In this document: piece by piece, positions 28,711 to 40,408 of the stretch
How positions within the stretch are numbered: position 1 is the first letter of the stretch
Layout: each line of letters opens with the position of its first letter
Assembly: GCF_014837295.1 (NCBI RefSeq)
Contig: NZ_JACYHB010000002.1
Coordinates: forward strand, 62,001 to 126,000
DNA from: Cellulosimicrobium arenosum
GTDB taxonomy: Bacteria; Actinomycetota; Actinomycetes; Actinomycetales; Cellulomonadaceae
Direction: 5' to 3'
Length of the DNA stretch: 64,000 nucleotides
Program-made: the position numbers and the translations under genes
Notes under the pieces: model-generated
What the model saw: only the letters and a program-made list of their open reading frames with translations
Told to the model about the DNA's origin: nothing
Database searches by the model: none

Positions 28711-29943
28711 TCACCCGGCCGCGACGCGGGCCAGGAGGCGCACCGCGACACCGATCGCACGCTCGTCCACCTGGAGGTCCCCCTGATGGATGTCGTACGA
28801 GCGGCCGCCGGGCGTGCGCGTGCCCAGCCGGGCCATCGACCCGGGGACCTTCGTCAGGTACCAGGCGAAGTCCTCGCCCCCGAGCGACTGCTCCGTGAGC
28901 ACGATGCTCTGCGGACCGAGGACGTCGCGCGCCGCGGCCTCGAGCAGGCCGGTGCACCGCTCGTCGTTCTCGACGGGCGGCACGCCCCTGGTGTGGTGCA
29001 CGCTCACCTCGACCTCGTAGGGAGCGACGACCTGCTCGACGGCGTCGTGCAGCACCTGCCCCGCGAACTCCCACGCGCGCACGTCGAGGCAGCGCAGCGT
29101 CCCGCGCACCGTGCCGGTGCTCGGGATCGCGTTGTGCGCCGAGCCCGCGTGCACCGCCCCCCAGGTGAGGTTCACGCCCGAGCGCGGATCGAGACGCCGC
29201 CCCAGCACGGCCGGTACCTGCGTGATGACCTGCCCGAGCGCGTACACGACGTCGCCCGTCAGGTGCGGGCGCGACGTGTGCCCGCCTGTCGAGGAGATCG
29301 TCACCGACACCTCGTCCGACGCCGACGTGATCGGACCGATGCGCGTCCCCACCTGGCCGACGTCGGTCTTCGGGTCGCAGTGCACCGCGTAGATCTCGTC
29401 CACGCCGTCGAGGCCGCCCGCGGCCAGCACGTCGAGCGACCCTCCGGGCTGGACCTCCTCGGCGGGCTGGAAGATCAGCCGGACGCGACGGCGCAGCAGG
29501 CCCTCGGCGTGAAGGTCCCCGAGCACCAGGCCGGCGCCCAGGACCGCGGTCGTGTGGACGTCGTGCCCGCACGCGTGGGCCACGCCGGACACCGTCGAGG
29601 CCCAGGGCAGCCCGCACCTGTCCTGGACCGGGAGGGCGTCCATGTCGGCACGCAGGGCGACGCGTCCCGGTGCGGGGGCGGGTCCCCCGCCGTCGTCGGG
29701 CAGCACGGCGCCCCGCGCGCCGGGCTCGGGGCCGATGTCGCACACGAGCCCAGTGCCCTCCAGGAGGCGCGGCTCGAGACCGGCCGCCCGCAGCCGTGCG
29801 GCCACCAGTGCCGTGGTGCGGTGCTCGGCACGCGACACCTCGGGGTGCGCGTGGACGTCGCGGCGCACGGCGACGAGCTCGTCCGCGTACCTCGTCGCGA
29901 GCTGGTCGATGCGCGCGGTCGACCCGCCGCTCGTCGCGGTCAC
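28711..29943 (-). CDS. M20-family amidohydrolase
   Basis: This 410-residue metallopeptidase/amidohydrolase (AmiA/AmiB/HipO-like) hydrolyses an amide bond of an N-acyl or aryl-amide substrate. Metal-site motifs are present: ACGHDVHTT, FQPAEEVQPGG and GGEDFAWYL. The family's dimerisation domain lies in the middle. GTG 29943 overlaps the manC stop (GTGA) with GGAGGAG just upstream, so the open frame further upstream is not used. It resembles the amiA1/amiB1 genes that lie near lpdA and deoD in M. tuberculosis. Substrate unknown. Confidence 0.88.
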   Translation of the reverse strand: MTATSGGSTARIDQLATRYADELVAVRRDVHAHPEVSRAEHRTTALVAARLRAAGLEPRLLEGTGLVCDIGPEPGARGAVLPDDGGGPAPAPGRVALRADMDALPVQDRCGLPWASTVSGVAHACGHDVHTTAVLGAGLVLGDLHAEGLLRRRVRLIFQPAEEVQPGGSLDVLAAGGLDGVDEIYAVHCDPKTDVGQVGTRIGPITSASDEVSVTISSTGGHTSRPHLTGDVVYALGQVITQVPAVLGRRLDPRSGVNLTWGAVHAGSAHNAIPSTGTVRGTLRCLDVRAWEFAGQVLHDAVEQVVAPYEVEVSVHHTRGVPPVENDERCTGLLEAAARDVLGPQSIVLTEQSLGGEDFAWYLTKVPGSMARLGTRTPGGRSYDIHQGDLQVDERAIGVAVRLLARVAAG

Positions 29944-31088
29944 AGGAGCTCCTCCATCCCGGCCTCGCGAACCGTCTCGACCATGGTGCGCACCTGCTGC
30001 GCCCGGGCGCGCGTCGTGACGAGGAGCGCGTCGGGCGTGTCGACGACCACGACGTCGTCCAGGCCGAGGATCGTCACGACCCGGTCGCCCGCGGGCACCA
30101 CCACGGAGCCGGCGCTGTCGCGGCGCACGACGCGGCCGGCGTCCCCCAGCACCTTGGACCCGGCGCCGTCCACGGACGGCAGGAGCGCCGCCAGCGAGTT
30201 GAAGTCGCCCACGTCGTCCCAGCCGAACGTGCCGGGGACGACCGCGACACCCCCCGCGGCCGCGACCGGCTCGGCGACCGCGTGGTCGATCGCGATCTTC
30301 TCGAGGCCCGGCCAGGTCCGTGCGAGCACGCCGTCGCGCTCCGGGGTGTCCCACGCCGCCGCGACGGCCCGCAGGCCGTCGTGCAGCTCGGGTCGCTGGT
30401 CGCGCAGATGGCCGAGCAGGACGGACGCGCGCACGATGAACATGCCCGCGTTCCAGCGGTACTCGCCGGACGCGAGGTAGCGCTGCGCCGTCGCAGGGTC
30501 GGGCTTCTCGGTGAAGCCGCGCACGTGCAGGGCGTTGGGCGCGCCGCTCACCCCGAGCGCGTCCCCGCTGTGGACGTACCCGAACGCCGTCGACGGCCGC
30601 GACGCCGCGATACCGATCGTCGCCACGTACCCCGCGCGGGCCGCCTCCACGGCCTCGCGCACCGACGCCTCGAAAGCGTCCTGGCCGGCGATGACCTGGT
30701 CGGCGGCGAACGAGCCGACCACGACGTCGCCGTGCCGCCGCTCGAGGACCGCTGCCGCCAGGCCGATCGCGGCCATCGAGTCGCGCGGCGCGGGCTCTGC
30801 CAGGACGTTGTCGGCCGCGAGGCCGGGCAGCTGCGCACGGGCCGCGGCCACGTGACGCTCGCCGGTCACCAGCACGACGCCGTCCGGCCCGGCGAGCGGG
30901 ACCAGCCGGTCGACCGTCGCCTGCAGCAGGCTCCGGCCGGAGCCCGTGAGGTCGTGCAGGAACTTCGGCGATCCGGACCGCGACAGCGGCCACAGCCGGG
31001 TGCCGGCTCCCCCCGCGGGCACCACGGCGTGGAACCCGGCGATCGGGCGGGGCGGGGCAGCCGTGTCGGTCGTCTCGGAAGATCCCAT
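29940..31088 (-). CDS. manC: Mannose-1-phosphate guanylyltransferase
   Basis: This 382-residue nucleotidyltransferase makes GDP-mannose from GTP and mannose-1-phosphate for glycan and glycolipid synthesis. The signature GGAGTRLWPLSR spans 26-37. FTEKPD is the second conserved motif, and WNAGMFI and GTFGWDDVGDF are typical of the ManC core. It lacks the C-terminal isomerase domain of bifunctional ManC/AlgA. It has a leaderless promoter and is divergent from sdhC. GDP-mannose could supply the PIG-V-like mannosyltransferase at 43991, although that class uses lipid-linked mannose. Confidence 0.9.
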   Translation of the reverse strand: MGSSETTDTAAPPRPIAGFHAVVPAGGAGTRLWPLSRSGSPKFLHDLTGSGRSLLQATVDRLVPLAGPDGVVLVTGERHVAAARAQLPGLAADNVLAEPAPRDSMAAIGLAAAVLERRHGDVVVGSFAADQVIAGQDAFEASVREAVEAARAGYVATIGIAASRPSTAFGYVHSGDALGVSGAPNALHVRGFTEKPDPATAQRYLASGEYRWNAGMFIVRASVLLGHLRDQRPELHDGLRAVAAAWDTPERDGVLARTWPGLEKIAIDHAVAEPVAAAGGVAVVPGTFGWDDVGDFNSLAALLPSVDGAGSKVLGDAGRVVRRDSAGSVVVPAGDRVVTILGLDDVVVVDTPDALLVTTRARAQQVRTMVETVREAGMEELL

Positions 31089-31094
31089 ACGCGC

Positions 31095-31100
31095 AGCATA
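31095..31100 (-). promoter_or_regulatory. Leaderless -10 box for manC
   Basis: On the minus strand TATGCT, six bases, ATG 31088. Confidence 0.65.
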
Positions 31101-31126
31101 GTGACGGCCGGAGATCCGGGGGCGCC

Positions 31127-31142
31127 TGTGTGATCCCTCACA
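31127..31142 (+). promoter_or_regulatory. CRP/GlxR-like site upstream of sdhCDAB
   Basis: TGTGT-GATCCC-TCACA matches the CRP/GlxR consensus TGTGA-N6-TCACA at nine of ten conserved bases. It lies 177 bases before sdhC and about 35 bases before the manC start, so it could affect either gene. A plausible sdh -10 (TATGGT, 31204-31209) and a 7-bp dyad CCGTCGG/CCGACGG at 31159-31179 lie further on in this 230-base gap. Confidence 0.55.
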
Positions 31143-31318
31143 AACACGCCGACCAGAGCCGTCGGGAGCCCACCGACGGTCCGCATCATGACGCTGATGT
31201 CACTATGGTGGTTGCCCAGAGACCGATGCCGACGACGGCCTGTTGACGTACCTGGACGGGTCACGTCGGCGCCGGGATCACCCGCACACCCACCTGACCT
31301 CGCCACAGGAGGCCCCCA

Positions 31319-31699
31319 GTGCCCAGCGCACCAGCCGGCACGCTCTACCGCGGCCGAGAAGGGATGTGGTCGTGGGTCGCGCACCGCGTGACCGGCGTGC
31401 TCATCTTCTTCTTCCTGCTCGTCCACGTGCTCGACACGGCACTGGTCCGGGTCTCCCCCGAGGCGTACAACGCCGTCATCGGCACGTACCAGACGCCGAT
31501 CATGGGGCTCGGCGAGATCGGTCTCGTCGCGGCGATCGTGTTCCACGCCTTCAACGGCGTGCGCATCATCCTCGTCGACTTCTGGTCCAAGGGACCGAGG
31601 TACCAGCGCACGATGCTGTGGGTCGTCGTCGGCCTGTTCGTCGTGACGATGGCAGGCTTCCTGCCGCGCCAGCTCATGCACATCTTCGGAGGCAACTGA
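31319..31699 (+). CDS. sdhC: Succinate dehydrogenase cytochrome b subunit
   Basis: This 126-residue membrane anchor of complex II has three helices. GMWSWVAHRVTGVLIFFFLL is the conserved first-helix entry with quinone/haem-site residues, and the HVLDTALV and FHAFNGVRII histidines are likely haem ligands. GTG 31319 follows AGGAGG with 6 bases. It is the first gene of sdhCDAB, with a one-base overlap into sdhD. Confidence 0.94.
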   Translation: MPSAPAGTLYRGREGMWSWVAHRVTGVLIFFFLLVHVLDTALVRVSPEAYNAVIGTYQTPIMGLGEIGLVAAIVFHAFNGVRIILVDFWSKGPRYQRTMLWVVVGLFVVTMAGFLPRQLMHIFGGN

Positions 31700-32154
31700 T
31701 GGCCGCCACCTCCCCCGACCTCGCCGCGCCGCGGAGCCCGTACGCGCGCAAGAAGGTCACGCGCACCAACTACGAGCTCTACAGCTGGATGTTCATGCGC
31801 GCCTCGGGCGTCGTGCTGATCGTCCTGATCTTCGCCCACCTCTGGGTGAACCTCGTCGCGGGCGAGGGCGTCAACGCGATCAACTTCGGCTTCGTCGCCG
31901 GCAAGTGGGCGTCCCCGTTCTGGCAGGTCTGGGACCTGCTCATGCTCTGGCTGGCGATGTTCCACGGCACCAACGGCGTGCGCACGATCATCAACGACTA
32001 CGCGGAGCGCGACGGCACGCGCCTGGTGCTCAAGCTGTTCCTGTACCTGGCGTTCACCGTCGTCGTCGTCCTCGGCACGCTCGTGATCTTCACGTTCGAC
32101 CCGTGCCCCACGGACGCGCCGGCGGACCTGCTCGCGTCGTTCTGCACGGCCTGA
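31699..32154 (+). CDS. sdhD: Succinate dehydrogenase hydrophobic membrane anchor
   Basis: This 151-residue anchor has three helices. The [20 protein letters not shown] segment and the [15 protein letters not shown] histidine/Arg region are typical. The longer frame starting before sdhC is not used: ATG 31699 shares a base with the sdhC stop (TGATG) and has GGAGG 6 bases upstream. It completes the cytochrome b membrane part of complex II. Confidence 0.92.
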   Translation: MAATSPDLAAPRSPYARKKVTRTNYELYSWMFMRASGVVLIVLIFAHLWVNLVAGEGVNAINFGFVAGKWASPFWQVWDLLMLWLAMFHGTNGVRTIINDYAERDGTRLVLKLFLYLAFTVVVVLGTLVIFTFDPCPTDAPADLLASFCTA

Positions 32155-32218
32155 CGCCCCGCCCGCCACGCACACTCCCAGCTCCACCCGCACTCTCTCC
32201 CAGGAGGCATCGGAACCG

Positions 32219-34063
32219 ATGCAGACCCATCAGTACGACGTCGTCATCGTCGGCGCAGGCGGCGCCGGCATGCGCGCGGCGCTGGAGTCCTCCGGCCAGG
32301 TCCGCACGGCCGTGATCTCCAAGCTGTACCCGACGCGCTCGCACACCGGCGCCGCGCAGGGCGGCATGTGCGCCGCCCTCGCGAACGTCGAGGAGGACAA
32401 CTGGGAGTGGCACACGTTCGACACCGTCAAGGGCGGTGACTACCTCGTCGACCAGGACGCCGCGGAGATCATGGCCAAGGAGGCCATCGACGCGGTCCTC
32501 GACCTCGAGCGCATGGGCCTGCCGTTCAACCGCACGCCCGAGGGCCGCATCGACCAGCGCCGGTTCGGCGGGCACACGCGCAACCACGGCGAGGCCGCGG
32601 TGCGTCGTTCGTGCTACGCCGCGGACCGCACCGGGCACATGATCCTCCAGACGCTCTACCAGCAGTGCGTCAAGCAGGACGTCGAGTTCTTCAACGAGTT
32701 CTACGTGCTCGACCTCATCACCGACCACGACCTCGCGGCCGGGGAGATCCCCGACGACGAGACGGTCACGGCGACCGGCGTCGTCGCCTACGACCTCGCC
32801 ACGGGCGAGATCCACGTCTTCCAGGCGAAGGCGATCATCTTCGCCACGGGCGGCGCCGGCAAGATCTTCAAGACGACGTCCAACGCCCACACGCTCACGG
32901 GCGACGGGATGGCGCTCGCCTACCGCCGCGGGTTCCCGCTCGAGGACATGGAGTTCTTCCAGTTCCACCCGACCGGCCTCGCCGGGCTCGGCATCCTGCT
33001 GTCGGAGGCGGCCCGCGGCGAGGGCGGCATCCTGCGCAACTCGGACGGCGAGCGCTTCATGGAACGCTACGCACCGACGATCAAGGACCTCGCGCCCCGC
33101 GACATCGTCGCCCGGTCCATGGCGAACGAGGTCCGCGAGGGTCGCGGCTGCGGGCCGGACAAGGACTACGTCCTGCTCGACCTCACTCACCTCGAGCCCG
33201 CGCACATCGACGCCAAGCTGCCCGACATCACCGAGTTCGCGCGGACCTATCTCGGCATCGAGCCCTACACCGAGCCGGTCCCCGTCTACCCGACGGCGCA
33301 CTACGCGATGGGCGGCGTCCCGACGAACGTCGACGCCGAGGTCCTGCGCGACAGCCACAACGTGGTCAAGGGCCTGTACGCCGCGGGGGAGGTCGCCTGC
33401 GTGAGCGTGCACGGATCCAACCGGCTGGGCACCAACTCGCTGCTCGACATCAACGTGTTCGGCAAGCGCGCCGGGCGCACGGCCGCAGCGTACGCGGCGA
33501 CCGCGTCGTACACCGACCTCCCCGAGGACGCGGCGGCGCGGGTCGTCACGCAGCTCGAGGAGATGCGCAACCGGCCCGACGGCGACCGCGTCGCCGACGT
33601 CCGCAAGGCCCTGCAGGAGACCATGGACGCCAACGCCCAGGTCTTCCGGACCGGTGACTCGCTCAACCAGGCGCTGACCGACATCCGGGACCTCCAGGAG
33701 CGCTATCGCAACGTCTCGGTGCAGGACAAGGGCCGGATGTTCAACACCGACCTCCTCGAGGCGATCGAGCTGGGGTTCCTGCTCGACATCGCCGAGGTCA
33801 CCGTCGTCGCCGCGCTCAACCGCAAGGAGTCGCGCGGTGGGCACTACCGCGAGGACTACCCCGACCGCGACGACGCGAACTACATGCTGCACACGATGGC
33901 CTACCGCCGCCCGACGTCGGCCGAGAGGACCGCCGACGGCCGCGTGGACGGTTTCGTCACCGGCTACTTCGACCACGTCGAGGAGTTCGACGGCTACAAG
34001 GTCGCCCTGGGCTCCAAGCCCGTCATCCAGACCCGGTACGAGCCCATGGAGCGGAAGTACTGA
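32219..34063 (+). CDS. sdhA: Succinate dehydrogenase flavoprotein subunit
   Basis: This 614-residue catalytic subunit oxidises succinate to fumarate. The FAD-binding motif [12 protein letters not shown] is at 9-20, and [12 protein letters not shown] contains H42, the likely covalent FAD attachment. The substrate-site histidine and arginine blocks ([11 protein letters not shown] and [13 protein letters not shown]) follow. CAGGAGG lies 11 bases before the ATG. The stop overlaps the sdhB ATG by one base. Confidence 0.97.
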   Translation: MQTHQYDVVIVGAGGAGMRAALESSGQVRTAVISKLYPTRSHTGAAQGGMCAALANVEEDNWEWHTFDTVKGGDYLVDQDAAEIMAKEAIDAVLDLERMGLPFNRTPEGRIDQRRFGGHTRNHGEAAVRRSCYAADRTGHMILQTLYQQCVKQDVEFFNEFYVLDLITDHDLAAGEIPDDETVTATGVVAYDLATGEIHVFQAKAIIFATGGAGKIFKTTSNAHTLTGDGMALAYRRGFPLEDMEFFQFHPTGLAGLGILLSEAARGEGGILRNSDGERFMERYAPTIKDLAPRDIVARSMANEVREGRGCGPDKDYVLLDLTHLEPAHIDAKLPDITEFARTYLGIEPYTEPVPVYPTAHYAMGGVPTNVDAEVLRDSHNVVKGLYAAGEVACVSVHGSNRLGTNSLLDINVFGKRAGRTAAAYAATASYTDLPEDAAARVVTQLEEMRNRPDGDRVADVRKALQETMDANAQVFRTGDSLNQALTDIRDLQERYRNVSVQDKGRMFNTDLLEAIELGFLLDIAEVTVVAALNRKESRGGHYREDYPDRDDANYMLHTMAYRRPTSAERTADGRVDGFVTGYFDHVEEFDGYKVALGSKPVIQTRYEPMERKY

Positions 34064-34833
34064 TGACTGCCACCCTCGAGAACGACACCGCCACGGAGCC
34101 GAAGGCCGGGGAGATCCCCTCGTTCGAGGTCACCCTGCGCGTCCGTCGCCACCTGCCCGAGTCCGCGCACGGCGAGGACTCCTTCTGGGACGAGTTCACC
34201 GTGCTGGCGCACGGGACGGACCGCGTGCTCGACGCCCTCCACAAGATCAAGTGGGAGCACGACGGCTCCCTGACGTTCCGCCGCTCGTGCGCGCACGGCG
34301 TGTGCGGCTCCGACGCGATGCGCATCAACGGCCGCAACCGGCTCGCGTGCAAGACCCTCCTCAAGGACGTCAACCCCGACAAGCCGATCACGGTCGAGCC
34401 CATCAAGGGACTGCCCGTGATCAAGGACCTCGTCGTGGACATGGAGCCGTTCTTCGCGTCCTACCGCGAGATCATGCCGTTCCTCATCACGTCCGGGAAC
34501 GAGCCGAGCAAGGAGCGCCTGCAGTCCGCCGAGCAGCGCGAACGGTTCGACGACACGACCAAGTGCATCCTGTGCGCCGCGTGCACGTCGTCGTGCCCCG
34601 TGTTCTGGACGGACGGGCAGTACTTCGGCCCCGCCGCGATCGTCAACGCGCACCGGTTCATCTTCGACAGCCGGGACGAGGGCGGGTCGCAGCGCCTCGA
34701 GATCCTCAACGACAAGGAGGGCGTGTGGCGCTGCCGCACGACCTTCAACTGCACCGAGGCGTGCCCGCGCGGCATCGAGGTCACCAAGGCCATCGCCGAG
34801 GTCAAGCGGGCGATGATCACCCGCGCGTTCTGA
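34063..34833 (+). CDS. sdhB: Succinate dehydrogenase iron-sulfur subunit
   Basis: This 256-residue subunit carries three iron-sulfur clusters. The 2Fe-2S motif has C76, C81 and C96, with D84 in the third ligand place, as in E. coli SdhB. CILCAACTSSCP and CRTTFNCTEACPRG bind the 4Fe-4S and 3Fe-4S clusters. It conducts electrons from SdhA to quinone. It is the last gene of the operon and convergent with the YihY gene; the 59-base gap has only a weak TCCCC/GGGGA hairpin. Confidence 0.97.
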   Translation: MTATLENDTATEPKAGEIPSFEVTLRVRRHLPESAHGEDSFWDEFTVLAHGTDRVLDALHKIKWEHDGSLTFRRSCAHGVCGSDAMRINGRNRLACKTLLKDVNPDKPITVEPIKGLPVIKDLVVDMEPFFASYREIMPFLITSGNEPSKERLQSAEQRERFDDTTKCILCAACTSSCPVFWTDGQYFGPAAIVNAHRFIFDSRDEGGSQRLEILNDKEGVWRCRTTFNCTEACPRGIEVTKAIAEVKRAMITRAF

Positions 34834-34892
34834 CGACCCGCTCGGCGTCCCCGCCCTGAGAAGGGGAGGTAGTGCCGTCCGAGCCGTCGTCG

Positions 34893-36047
34893 TCAGGCCC
34901 CGCGGGGAGAACGGCCCCGGCGGATGCCGCGGACGATCGGGCTCCACGGCCTGCCGTTGCCCTGACCTGTCCGCACCCACTCCTCGGCGGAACGCTCCGG
35001 GCCCGCGGGCGCCGCAGCGTCGGGCCCCGCGCGGTGCCTGCGGCCGTGCCGCAGGTGCCGTCCCCCGGCCCCGCGCACCGGGTCGACGACGGGCAGTTCG
35101 GGACGCCCCGCGCGCGCGTGGCGGGCGCGCTCGTCCGCAGGTGCGCGCTCACGCGGCGGGTCGGCCATCCAGGCGCAGAGCATGAGCAGGACCCGTGCCA
35201 CGACGTTGACGAGCACGAGCAGGGTGGCGATCACGGCGAACGAGCCGATGATCGGGTTGCTGCTCGCGCTGCCCGCCACGACGGTCGAGCCCAGGAAGCG
35301 CAGGACGCCGAACACGACGCCCGCGGTCAGCGCGCCGACGAGCAGGTCACGTCGCCGGACGGGGACGGCGGCGAGGAAGACGACGACGAGCATCACCACG
35401 ACCGCGTCGAGGAGGACGCCGAGAAGGATGCCGGCGGTCGTCAGCGTCGCGGCGGCGCCGCCGGTGATCCCGAGCGCGTCGAGCACCCGATCGCTGAGCG
35501 TCGTCACCACGATCCCCGCTGCCGCCGCCACGAGGACGACGATGGCGAGCAGGAAGAACCCGACGAGCCCGCGCAACCGCGCGAGCACCGAGTTCTGGCC
35601 CACGTCGCTCGCCCCGAACATCGTGCGGACCGCGCTGCGCAGGTAGTACATGAACGAGGCCGCGGAGAAGAGCAGCACGACCACCAGCACCACGCTCGCC
35701 ACGCTCACGCCCTCGTCGAGCAGGAGGTCCGACGGCGTGACGATCCCCGGCTCACCGTCGGTGGCGATCAGGCCGGGGACGAGGTCGTTGATCCGGGCGA
35801 ACACCGCGTCCATGAGCTGCTCACGCTCGCCGAGCACCCGGACGAAGGCGGTGTAGGCGAGCGCCAGGATCGCGAAGAGCGAGAACAGCCCCGAGTAGGC
35901 GATGCCGCCCGCGAGCAGGGCACCGCGCGCGTAGACGTAGCGGTAGAAGGCGCGACCCGGTCTGCTGTTCTTCCACCACTCGACCAGCGCCCTGCCCCGC
36001 TCGATCGTCCGTTCCGCCGAGGCGACGATCGTCTCCGTGGATGCCAC
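34893..36047 (-). CDS. YihY/BrkB-family membrane protein
   Basis: This 384-residue protein has six membrane helices. The typical start of the domain (RAFYRYVYARGALLAGGIAY) is followed by paired helices and a long cytoplasmic, Arg/Pro-rich C-terminal tail of about 100 residues. The family is of unknown transport or envelope role and was once misassigned as RNase BN. GTG 36047 is supported by a leaderless-type -10 box. It sits after the 2'-5' RNA ligase gene; M. tuberculosis keeps a YihY gene (Rv3335c) next to trpS. Confidence 0.88.
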   Translation of the reverse strand: MASTETIVASAERTIERGRALVEWWKNSRPGRAFYRYVYARGALLAGGIAYSGLFSLFAILALAYTAFVRVLGEREQLMDAVFARINDLVPGLIATDGEPGIVTPSDLLLDEGVSVASVVLVVVLLFSAASFMYYLRSAVRTMFGASDVGQNSVLARLRGLVGFFLLAIVVLVAAAAGIVVTTLSDRVLDALGITGGAAATLTTAGILLGVLLDAVVVMLVVVFLAAVPVRRRDLLVGALTAGVVFGVLRFLGSTVVAGSASSNPIIGSFAVIATLLVLVNVVARVLLMLCAWMADPPRERAPADERARHARAGRPELPVVDPVRGAGGRHLRHGRRHRAGPDAAAPAGPERSAEEWVRTGQGNGRPWSPIVRGIRRGRSPRGA

Positions 36048-36057
36048 GACGCCGAGA

Positions 36058-37766
<1,709 letters not shown>

Positions 37767-38114
37767 TCACGTGGCCTCGTCGTCGAACGGGGCCGGGCCC
37801 GGCACAGGAGCGGGCGGCGGTGGCGGGTGCACCGGCACCGCCGGACGGATCGGGGCGGGATCGTCGTCGAGCAGCGCCTCGCGGACGATGCGCCGCGGGT
37901 CGTACTGGCGCGGGTCCAGCTTCGACCAGTCGACGTCCCCGACCTCCGCGCCGATCTCCTCGTCCACGCGTGCCTTGGCGTCGCGGAGGTACCCGCGCGC
38001 GGACCGCACGAACGAGCCGAGCTGCTCGGCGTACCGCGGCAGCCGTTCGGGACCGATCACGATCACGGCCACGACGAGGAGCACGACGAACTCGGCTCCG
38101 TTGATCCCGAACAC
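37767..38114 (-). CDS. tatB: Sec-independent translocase subunit TatB
   Basis: This 115-residue protein has one N-terminal membrane helix (VFGINGAEFVVLLVVAVIVI), the conserved GPERLP hinge, an amphipathic helix and a Pro-rich tail. TatB binds twin-arginine signal peptides together with TatC. GTG 38114 is 9 bases after the htrA stop. As in M. tuberculosis, it ends the sigE-rseA-htrA-tatB locus. Confidence 0.92.
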   Translation of the reverse strand: MFGINGAEFVVLLVVAVIVIGPERLPRYAEQLGSFVRSARGYLRDAKARVDEEIGAEVGDVDWSKLDPRQYDPRRIVREALLDDDPAPIRPAVPVHPPPPPAPVPGPAPFDDEAT

Positions 38115-38123
38115 TGCGTCAGA

Positions 38124-39461
38124 CTACTCGCTCGTCGCCTCGTCCAGGACGACGCGCACGTCGCGCTCCTGCTCGCCCGTGCGCACCTGGAGCGTCACCA
38201 CGTCGCCGGGGGCCAGCGCACGGATCGCGACGATCAGCTCGTCGGACTCCGTGACGGGCCGTCCGTCGATCGCCAGGATCACGTCGCCGGGCCGGATGCC
38301 CGCGGCGTCGGCCGGCCCGTCGGGGGTGACGGCAGGCTGGCCCTGCTGGGGCTGCCTCGTCACCTGGACGCCCTCGCCGCGGTACCGGGGGTCGAGCAGG
38401 ACGCCGATCACGGGATACGTGGCGACGCCGTCCGCGATCAGCTGCTCCGCGGTGCGGCGCGCCTGGTTCGACGGGATCGCGAAGCCGAGACCGATGCTGC
38501 CCGTCGCCTGCGCCGCGCCCGGCGGCTGCGCGATCGCCGAGTTGATGCCCACGACCTGCCCCGAGCCGTTGACCAGCGGGCCGCCGGAGTTTCCCGGGTT
38601 GATCGCGGCGTCCGTCTGGAGCGCGTTGATGAACGCGGTGTCCGCGGCCTCGCCGGCCTGGACCGGGCGGTTCAGCGCGGAGACGATGCCGGTGGTCACC
38701 GTCCCGTTCAGACCGAGCGGAGCCCCGACCGCCACGACCGGGTCGCCGACCAGGACGCCGTCGGAGTCCCCGAGCTCCAGCGGTGTCAGACCGGTGTCCT
38801 CGACCTTGACCACGGCCAGGTCGTAGTCGATGGTGCGACCCACGAGCTCCGCCGGGCTCTCGTGCCCGTCCGCGAACAGGACGACGATGTCGCCACCGTC
38901 CGCGCCTCCCGCCACGACGTGGTTGTTCGTGAGGATGTACCCGTCCTGCCGCAGCACGAAGCCCGAACCGGTGGCGACCCCGTCGGCCCCCGCCACCTGC
39001 AGGGAGACCACGCTCGGCAGCACGGTCGCCGCGATGTCCGCGACCGACCCGTCGGGACGGTCGACCTGCGGCTCCACGGTCGCGGGCGGCAGCGTCGAGG
39101 ACGCCACCGTGCTGGTGCTCGGGCCGACGAGACGGTCGGCCGCGACACCGCCGACCAGGCCGGCCCCGAGCGCGAGCACCGCGAGTCCCGCCACCGCTCC
39201 GGGGCGCAGGCCTCGGCGCGCGCCGGGCCGCGGCGGCGCCGCGACGAGCGTCGGGTCGACCGATCGGGGCGGTGCCGGTGGCGTCGCGGGGTACACCGGT
39301 GGTGCGAGACCGGGCGGGGGCGGCACGGGCGCGTGCTGCTCGTGGGCCGCGCTGCGGTACGCCGACGGCGGTGCGAACGGGTTGGGTGCCTGCGGCCCCG
39401 CACCCGCGCCGGGGGTCGTCACGTCCCGGGCGCGGTCGTGCCCGTTCCAGTGGTCGGTCAT
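38124..39461 (-). CDS. htrA: HtrA-like serine protease with PDZ domain
   Basis: This 445-residue membrane-anchored protease has a cytoplasmic Pro/Ala-rich N-terminus (about 95 residues), one transmembrane helix (about 100-120), a trypsin-like domain with His near 180 (LTNNHVV), Asp near 211 (DYDLAVVKV) and Ser near 291 (NPGNSGGPL), and a C-terminal PDZ domain. It degrades or refolds damaged extracytoplasmic proteins. ATG 39461 overlaps the anti-sigma stop (ATGA). Position in the sigma-E operon marks it as part of the envelope-stress response. Confidence 0.95.
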   Translation of the reverse strand: MTDHWNGHDRARDVTTPGAGAGPQAPNPFAPPSAYRSAAHEQHAPVPPPPGLAPPVYPATPPAPPRSVDPTLVAAPPRPGARRGLRPGAVAGLAVLALGAGLVGGVAADRLVGPSTSTVASSTLPPATVEPQVDRPDGSVADIAATVLPSVVSLQVAGADGVATGSGFVLRQDGYILTNNHVVAGGADGGDIVVLFADGHESPAELVGRTIDYDLAVVKVEDTGLTPLELGDSDGVLVGDPVVAVGAPLGLNGTVTTGIVSALNRPVQAGEAADTAFINALQTDAAINPGNSGGPLVNGSGQVVGINSAIAQPPGAAQATGSIGLGFAIPSNQARRTAEQLIADGVATYPVIGVLLDPRYRGEGVQVTRQPQQGQPAVTPDGPADAAGIRPGDVILAIDGRPVTESDELIVAIRALAPGDVVTLQVRTGEQERDVRVVLDEATSE

Positions 39462-40408
39462 GAGGTGCCGAGTGCTCCTGTCATGGTCGTCCATCCCCGG
39501 GAGATGCGCGCCGGGACCCCGGCATCGTAGTCGTGGGTGGGGAAGGTCGCCACGAGACCGGCGACGTCCTGCTCCTCGCCGTCGCCCACGACGTCCACCA
39601 CCGTGTCGCCCGACTGCCACACGACGTGCCACGGGTCCTGCGAGAGCACGTGCACCGTCCGGTCCTGCACGTCCCAGGTCTCGGCGGCGGCGAGCGCCGC
39701 GGTGTCGAGCCGACCGGTCTGCTCCCGCACGACGACCTCGCCGCTCGGGGTGGCCAGGTCCAGCTCGAGCCGTCCGTCGACGACGCGCACCGCGGCGACC
39801 GCCGTCCCCGCGGGAAGCTCGTCGGGAGTGCTCCAGCCGTCGCGCCGCATCGCCTCGAGGACGTCGGCACCGCCGGTCGTGCGTGCCGACGTGCCGCCGG
39901 CGGAGGTCGTCGCTCCGGCGGTCGCGGACGCGGCCGCCGGAACGGCGTGGGCGAGCACGGACAGCGGCTCGGCCCGGTGGAGGCTCGGCGTGACGACCGG
40001 TGGCTGGCCGAGCGCGAAGAGCGCGATCGCGAGCGTCCCGGCACCGCCCAGCGCGACGGCCACCACGCGTCGTCGGGCACCCTGGGGACGCAGGTCACCG
40101 CTCCAGCAACCACGCGGGAGCTCACGGTCCGGTGCCGTCCACCCGCCGTCGTCGCGTCGCTCCGGCCCGCGCAACGGGTCGTCGTCCACCGGCGGGATCT
40201 GGGCGGACAGCGCGAGCAGGCGCTCGGTGAGGTCGGGTGCCGGCTCGACGTGGAGGGCGTCGCTCAGCGCCCGCCGCGCATCCCGGGCCGCTGCGAGCCC
40301 GGCCTCGCACGCAGGGCACCGCGCGACGTGCTCGAGCGCCCGCTCGGTGTCGGCGGGCGTGAGCTGCCCGTCGACGAGCGCCGACAGCCGCGAGCCCAGG
40401 TGTGTCAC
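39458..40408 (-). CDS. rseA: Zinc-finger anti-sigma factor (RseA-type)
   Basis: This 316-residue protein has an N-terminal ZAS zinc finger (H27, C31, C34 in [11 protein letters not shown]), a linker, one membrane helix (about 113-132) and a large outside domain. It should hold SigE inactive until envelope stress triggers proteolysis. GTG 40408 overlaps the sigE stop as GTGA, which helps match sigma and anti-sigma amounts. The much longer open frame upstream runs across sigE and is not used. The C-terminal domain is larger than that of mycobacterial RseA. Confidence 0.9.
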   Translation of the reverse strand: MTHLGSRLSALVDGQLTPADTERALEHVARCPACEAGLAAARDARRALSDALHVEPAPDLTERLLALSAQIPPVDDDPLRGPERRDDGGWTAPDRELPRGCWSGDLRPQGARRRVVAVALGGAGTLAIALFALGQPPVVTPSLHRAEPLSVLAHAVPAAASATAGATTSAGGTSARTTGGADVLEAMRRDGWSTPDELPAGTAVAAVRVVDGRLELDLATPSGEVVVREQTGRLDTAALAAAETWDVQDRTVHVLSQDPWHVVWQSGDTVVDVVGDGEEQDVAGLVATFPTHDYDAGVPARISRGWTTMTGALGTS

